Shown in pieces: positions 8,680 to 12,306 of a DNA stretch of 12,306 nucleotides. Position 1 is the stretch's first letter; each line of letters opens with the position of its first letter. Under the pieces are notes generated by a model. The model was not told the origin of the DNA. It was given only the letters and a program-made list of their open reading frames with translations, and did not search any database. The stretch spans positions 1 through 12,306 of the forward strand of contig WTXI01000599.1 of the NCBI GenBank assembly GCA_022376515.1, given 5' to 3'. This stretch comes from Lactifluus volemus (Eukaryota; Basidiomycota; Agaricomycetes; Russulales; Russulaceae). A program made the position numbers and the translations under genes.

Positions 8680-8708
8680 ACTGGGAGATCGTTTCGGTCT
8701 CCCCCAGT
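8680..8708 (+). terminator. Hairpin 23 nt after the copy 2 stop codon
   Basis: ACTGGGAGA (8680-8688) can pair with TCTCCCCCAGT (8698-8708) with one bulge, around a TCGTTTCGG loop. It would lie in the 3' untranslated region. Fungal 3' ends do not need hairpins, so a role in termination is not implied. Confidence 0.4.
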
Positions 8709-9832
8709 CGTGCGTGATCGTACTGGGTGTCTTGTGGAGGCGCCGCAGTCTGCTTCTGTCGGCCGCTGCGACAATAGTACGCCCGAAAGTGCTTGGGTAA
8801 ATTCAAGAAAAAAGAGTGACTCGTATTTTCTATCATTTTACGATGATTTGGGTACCTTTAATACATCTCTGACCTCTAGTTACCTAATGTAGTCGAGTGT
8901 ATAGTATGGGTGTTAAGGCAAAAGCTCAAACTATTCGGACATGAGGGTTGTGTGGCTCTACACCGAGCCCGAGGCATAAAGAAAGGAATGTGGCATACAG
9001 CGTGAGTCGGGGTCATGGTGTCGGGATGGGACTTCCCAACTGGGGGTAAAAGAGAGACTCGATCTGGTGAACAAAAAATTCCTACCTAAATAAATCTTCA
9101 TGAAATTGGCACCTGATGAAGCTTGATTGTGTTCTGAAGTGTGGTAAAACAGGTGGCAGCGTGGCAGAGTGAGCGGCCAGCGCAGCCACGGTTTCTTCCC
9201 TCACGTGACATTTGTTCACAGTTGGAGTCTTGGACTTCCCACTGCACATCATCGGTCTGCTTGGAGGTAATCGTCAGCTGCGTTCCATCACCCTTCCATC
9301 ACCCTTGACGCTGCCACGAGCTGTTTACGTTGGACTCGATGGCACCAACTTGTGCCTTTCTGGCCTCACCGTCACTGTCACCGTGCCCTCGTCCTCGCCA
9401 CTGCCATCGCGCCTAACAGCGCGCTGCCTGGGAGCCATTTGCATGGCGTCAATATCCTTCACTCTCACCATCGCCACTGCCGCCGCCACCAACAGCGTGC
9501 TTGGGCGGGGGACTCACTGGACTGCTCACACGGCATCATATTGCTGTTGCCAGGTAAGCACCGTCAGTTCGTTTCGAACCCACCCGCATTGGAGGGGAAT
9601 TAGGATGCCTGAGGGGTGCTTCCCTTTCAGGTGCTGCTAGGTTCACTGACTTTGCTTTAGTTGTCTTCAGTTTCCATTTCTTTGCTCCCCTTCGTTCCCC
9701 TTCGATGAAGCTCGCGTCGACGTCCTTGGCGTCAGGGTTGTGGTGGCGGCGCCGTTGCGACTGCCCGAGCGCCTGACGCCAGCGACCGGCGTGTGGCATG
9801 GCATCCCTAATTCTAGTAGTAGTCCTCCGCTC
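8709..9832. other. Intergenic, partly C-rich low-complexity DNA, no supported gene
   Basis: 8709-9200 shows nothing convincing. From about 9280 to 9540 the plus strand is C-rich with simple-sequence character (CACCGTCACTGTCACCGTG, CCGCCGCCACC), so it is open in several frames at once. No frame has recognisable motifs. An 11-nt tandem repeat, TTCCATCACCC, is at 9283-9293 and 9294-9304. Inverted heptamers AAGCACC (9556-9562) and GGTGCTT (9615-9621) flank a GTTTCGAAC core. Confidence 0.45.
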
Positions 9833-9973
9833 TCGAATGTGCCGAGCCTTCCGTTGCACTCAGTCGTACATACAGTGAAACACAGGTTAAAGTCCCTGAG
9901 AAAGACGAGGGCTGGCCGTCGCATCGCTGACTTTCAGAAGTGCGTCAACACCCGGCTATCAAACCTTTCCGCG
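9833..9973 (+). pseudogene. R2: second copy of the short basic coding segment
   Basis: Homologous to R1 (2461-2591). The open frame around it ends with TGA at 9998-10000 and contains PSLPLHSVVHTVKHRLKSLR, then KTRAGRRIADFQKCVNTRLS, a basic, probably helical segment. Upstream the frame stays open to about 9740 but has no ATG, so this is either a last exon whose earlier exons are lost or unrecognised, or a relic. Several R1/R2 differences fall at third codon positions of this frame, suggesting that the segment was under protein-level selection for some time. No family is recognised. Confidence 0.5.
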
Positions 9974-10000
9974 GAATTGGAATCCGACGTCGTCCGCTGA

Positions 10001-10660
10001 CGCTCAAAGTGACCTGTGTGCTCCCCATGAGCTCCGAACATGAGGCCTAGCATGTTGAGGTTGGGACCCTCATTATCTCTCACTGGCACCCTGTAGTGTT
10101 GTTATTAAACAGAACCACATAATTGTGGTACTAGTCCCAGTCCCCCAGACGATTACCGCCGACTCGGACTCGGAGCGCTAGCACTGATTTTCCTAACGAA
10201 GTAAGCACGGCCACATTTGAACGTTTTCAATTGAATCACGATCAACCCTTAGAGTGACCCTGTCGAACCAGCCTGTTGGCTCCACCTCGGAACTTCGACC
10301 CCATATTGGGCTGGAAAGATTGTGACGGCTTGCTGCCTGGATTAGAATGCGCCACCGTCCTGCCGTGACAGTCATTTCTCTTCCTCAGTCAACCTGGGAT
10401 AACAGCACTTCGTGTTTTATACCGTTTCATGATCACGTTAATTCAGTTGTCGGATTTGAGGCTATGGCGCCCAAGTCCTATATTGGCTTGTAGCTTGGAG
10501 GCTATCAAACTAGCACTGAGTCATTGGACCCTTCAGTTCGTCTTACTTAAATCTTGTGATCGTTGGTATGTTTCTGGCACTTGCAGTTTTTCTCTTGGCT
10601 GTGGCTGGCCAGACTTCTTAATCATTCACCAAGTTGTATGCCCACTTCGTTTGTCACAAT
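10001..10660 (+). promoter_or_regulatory. Spacer and upstream region of DUF6534-type copy 3
   Basis: No gene is supported. A 16-nt palindrome, ACCACATAATTGTGGT, is at 10114-10129. TGGTATGTTTCTG from 10564, about 95 nt before the ATG, is shared with the upstream regions of the other copies with small changes. The rest is mixed-composition DNA. Confidence 0.3.
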
Positions 10661-12296
10661 ATGTCAGCCCCGCCTCCGATTCCTCCAGACATCGCTCGTA
10701 TGTGGGTGTCGTTACATCGTTCTCACATGGCCCCGGACTTAACCTTCCCCCTCCTAGAGCTGCCCCCCTTGTACGTGTGGTATCTCCACCTTCTCTGCAG
10801 GCACCCAAGCTCTTCTCCCCTTCAGATTTTCGGAGTTCTTTGGAACTGGTGCCTATACGGAGTTCTGGTAGTTCAGGTCTGTGAGTGTGCCTGCTCTCTC
10901 CGTACTTGTCAGGTTGTTTATTCGACTGTGAAGACGTGTATAGCTACAACTTCCCAGACGATAAGAAACTTCTCAAGTTACTCGGTATGCAGAATAGATT
11001 TTTGACCTCCACCTTCGTCACTCACTGACAGTTCTAATATAGTATACGTCATCTTTTTCATCGAAACATTGCAAACAGCACTCAGCGGCTCAGACGTTTA
11101 TTACTGGTTCGTCAGTGGTTATGGTGATATTAAACACATCACTTCTCCTTATGCAACGCCCTTCGATGTCCCCATTATCGAAGCTGTGGTGTCATCGAGC
11201 GTCCAATTCTTTTTCGCTTTTCGTATTTGGTTGCTTGGAATGAAAAAGTCGTGGTGTCTAAGCCTGATCATCTGTCTGGTGAGTCCGTCGTGAGTGCATT
11301 CATGCCGCTATTTGATCCATTTCTTTTTGTTTCAGTCCTCCACCATTGGTTCAGTAGCTGCGTTCACGGGCAGTATCCTAGTAAGTGTCGTCAGTTGCAT
11401 GTTGCCTTCTTACTCACTGTAGCAGGCACTCATCCATCGTGATTTCCCTAATACTGACATACAGAAGATCCTTGCGATGGTAGGATCCTTTGCGTACGAG
11501 TTACCCACCGAAGTAACAGGTTAATGTGTCGCTCAGATATGGCTCTCTGGGAACTTGATGGCCGATATCCACATCGCAGCCGCGATGCTTTATCACGTAA
11601 ATATGTGGAACTTCCGTTCCGAGTTGATCCTTCGAGACTGACCCTGCACACAGCTGGCAAGAAGGCGCAAGGCCAGAGATGGCCTTTTCAGTGACCATGC
11701 ATTGGACCATTATTTGTCAAAAATTGTGAGATTGACTGTTGAGACCAACGTAATGACAGGCACGTATACTCTCAGGCTTAACATTTTGCCGCGCCAACTT
11801 AAACTTGCATACAGCCACCGTGGGAATTGTTTCATTCTTACTGATCGTGATATTTCCGGTAAGTGTTTCTGGCGTATTGACAATTTCGAGTTGATCGTAC
11901 CTCAATATAGCACGAGACTTGGCTCACATGCCCGTAAGGCTCAGATTTTATCCTGATCTTCATCATCTAACAAGTTACTGCCTAAGGACGGCCATTCTTG
12001 GGAAATTGTGAGATCACTGGATTTTTCACTCTAGATCTATACGTGATTGTGATGGCCTCTGCAGATATTCTAACACATTTCTCGTCTCCCTCAATAATCG
12101 CATTTCAATCCGTGAAGCAGCGGCCATCAATGGTGTGGAAGTCATATCACCAGATGTGGCTCTCGCCCTTCCCCGCTCCACAGACAGCTCAGATACGATA
12201 GTTACAAGGCCCCCAGCTGCATATAGCGCGAGGTCACTAACGGACAGCAAATGGCATGAGAGGGTAGTTGCTGGGAGTGGGGAGGCTTATCCCTAA
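10661..12296 (+). CDS. DUF6534-type seven-helix membrane protein, copy 3 (intact model, 326 residues)
   Basis: Exons: 10661-10701, 10758-10770, 10826-10880, 10934-10984, 11043-11278, 11336-11380, 11426-11479, 11537-11596, 11654-11759, 11815-11858, 11911-11933, 11987-12007, 12065-12296, giving 981 nt with TAA at 12294-12296. The ATG matches the copy 2 start and gives MSAPPPIPPDIARI. Predicted membrane segments lie roughly at residues 17-37 (LIFGVLWNWCLYGVLVVQ), 50-68 (up to ETLQTALSG), about 95-118 (PIIEAVVSSSVQFFFAFRIW), 123-147, 160-185 (LAMIWLSGNLMADIHIAAAM), 221-236 and about 243-262. The DUF6534-like part is about 166-265, ending SLNNRISIRE. The tail is polar. DUF6534 proteins are fungal integral membrane proteins without known activity; the seven-helix plan invites a receptor-like guess that the sequence does not prove. 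Exon 5 is 56/78 identical to copy 2 by hand count. All introns are 45-58 nt, and all use GT-AG except intron 9 (GC-AG). Possibly the only functional copy. Confidence 0.85.
11693..11716 (+). repeat. 12-nt in-frame tandem duplication in exon 9 of copy 3
   Basis: GACCATGCATTG (11693-11704) is followed by GACCATTATTTG (11705-11716), 9 of 12 identical, encoding DHAL-DHYL. Copy 2 has only one unit, so copy 3 has four extra residues in the segment before IVRLTVE. Confidence 0.65.
11760..11814 (+). other. GC-AG intron 9 of copy 3 (55 nt)
   Basis: Exon 9 ends ATG ACA G at 11759 and exon 10 resumes at 11815 so that TVGIVSFLLIVIFP is in frame. The donor is GCACGT and the acceptor CATACAG. The nearby GT at 11764 (GTATAC) would shift the frame. 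Since every other junction of this gene works, the GC donor is probably used. Confidence 0.7.
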
Positions 12297-12306
12297 TGCT
12301 CGTTTC

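Noticed and set aside
9556..9621. tRNA-like or tRNA-derived SINE-like element (AAGCACC/GGTGCTT arms, GTTCGAAAC resembling a Pol III B box on the minus strand)
   Set aside because: The arms enclose 52 nt, total 66 nt, but no D-arm, anticodon arm or proper T-stem can be drawn, and no A box is seen. Probably coincidence.
9212..9640. Plus-strand open frame of 142 codons, with a second overlapping frame
   Set aside because: The DNA is C-rich and repetitive, which keeps several frames open at once. The translation is low in information and has no motif.
9536..9924. Overlapping minus-strand frames opposite R2
   Set aside because: They lie antisense to R2 or in GC-rich DNA, and the R1/R2 substitution pattern supports the plus-strand frame instead.
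10429..11005. Long plus-strand frames over the start of copy 3
   Set aside because: They read through introns of copy 3 (10702-10757, 10771-10825, 10881-10933). The spliced model with three matching paralogs explains the region better.
11702..11956. Plus-strand frame of 84 codons through exon 9 of copy 3
   Set aside because: The first part is real exon 9, but the rest is intron 9 and out-of-frame exon 10. Conserved protein TVGIVSFLL needs the spliced frame.
1..12306. CRISPR array, insertion sequence, LTR pair, rRNA or tRNA genes
   Set aside because: No regularly spaced repeats, no long terminal direct or inverted repeats with transposase or polymerase motifs, and no foldable tRNA were seen by eye on either strand.

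Overview
The window looks like a piece of a basidiomycete (Agaricomycete, mushroom-type) nuclear genome. The evidence is dense short introns of about 45-78 nt, a truncated fungal-type protein kinase-like gene, and three tandem copies of a seven-helix membrane-protein gene of the DUF6534 type that is common in mushrooms. No bacterial, viral, tRNA or rRNA gene is visible. Family names come from recognised motifs and remembered family patterns, not from a database search.

Layout. 1-1249 (+): 3' part of a fungal protein kinase-like gene that enters from the left. It has a GC-AG intron, a frameshift just before the metal-binding Asp, and an in-frame stop, so it is probably a pseudogene. 1385-2411 (-): a GC-rich, Pro/Ser-rich coding-like stretch broken over several frames, unidentified. 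2461-2591 and 9833-9973 (+): two diverged copies (R1, R2) of a short basic coding segment of unknown function.

2819-4536, 6842-8657 and 10661-12296 (+): DUF6534-type copies 1, 2 and 3, with starts 4.0 and 3.8 kb apart. Copy 3 can be assembled into an uninterrupted 13-exon, 326-residue reading frame. Copy 2 has the same 12 introns but a single-base frameshift in exon 9. Copy 1 has lost its ATG, several splice sites and part of two exons. The array therefore shows graded decay, with one apparently live gene.

Between copies 1 and 2 lie an unidentified minus-strand ORF (6010-6474) whose stop sits inside a 43-nt near-perfect palindrome, and otherwise unremarkable DNA. Between copies 2 and 3 lie low-complexity C-rich DNA and R2.

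There is no sign of a pathway or operon. The unifying theme is local duplication followed by decay. Unusual splicing signals recur: GC donors in the kinase and in intron 9 of copies 2 and 3, and a 13-nt micro-exon in all three copies.
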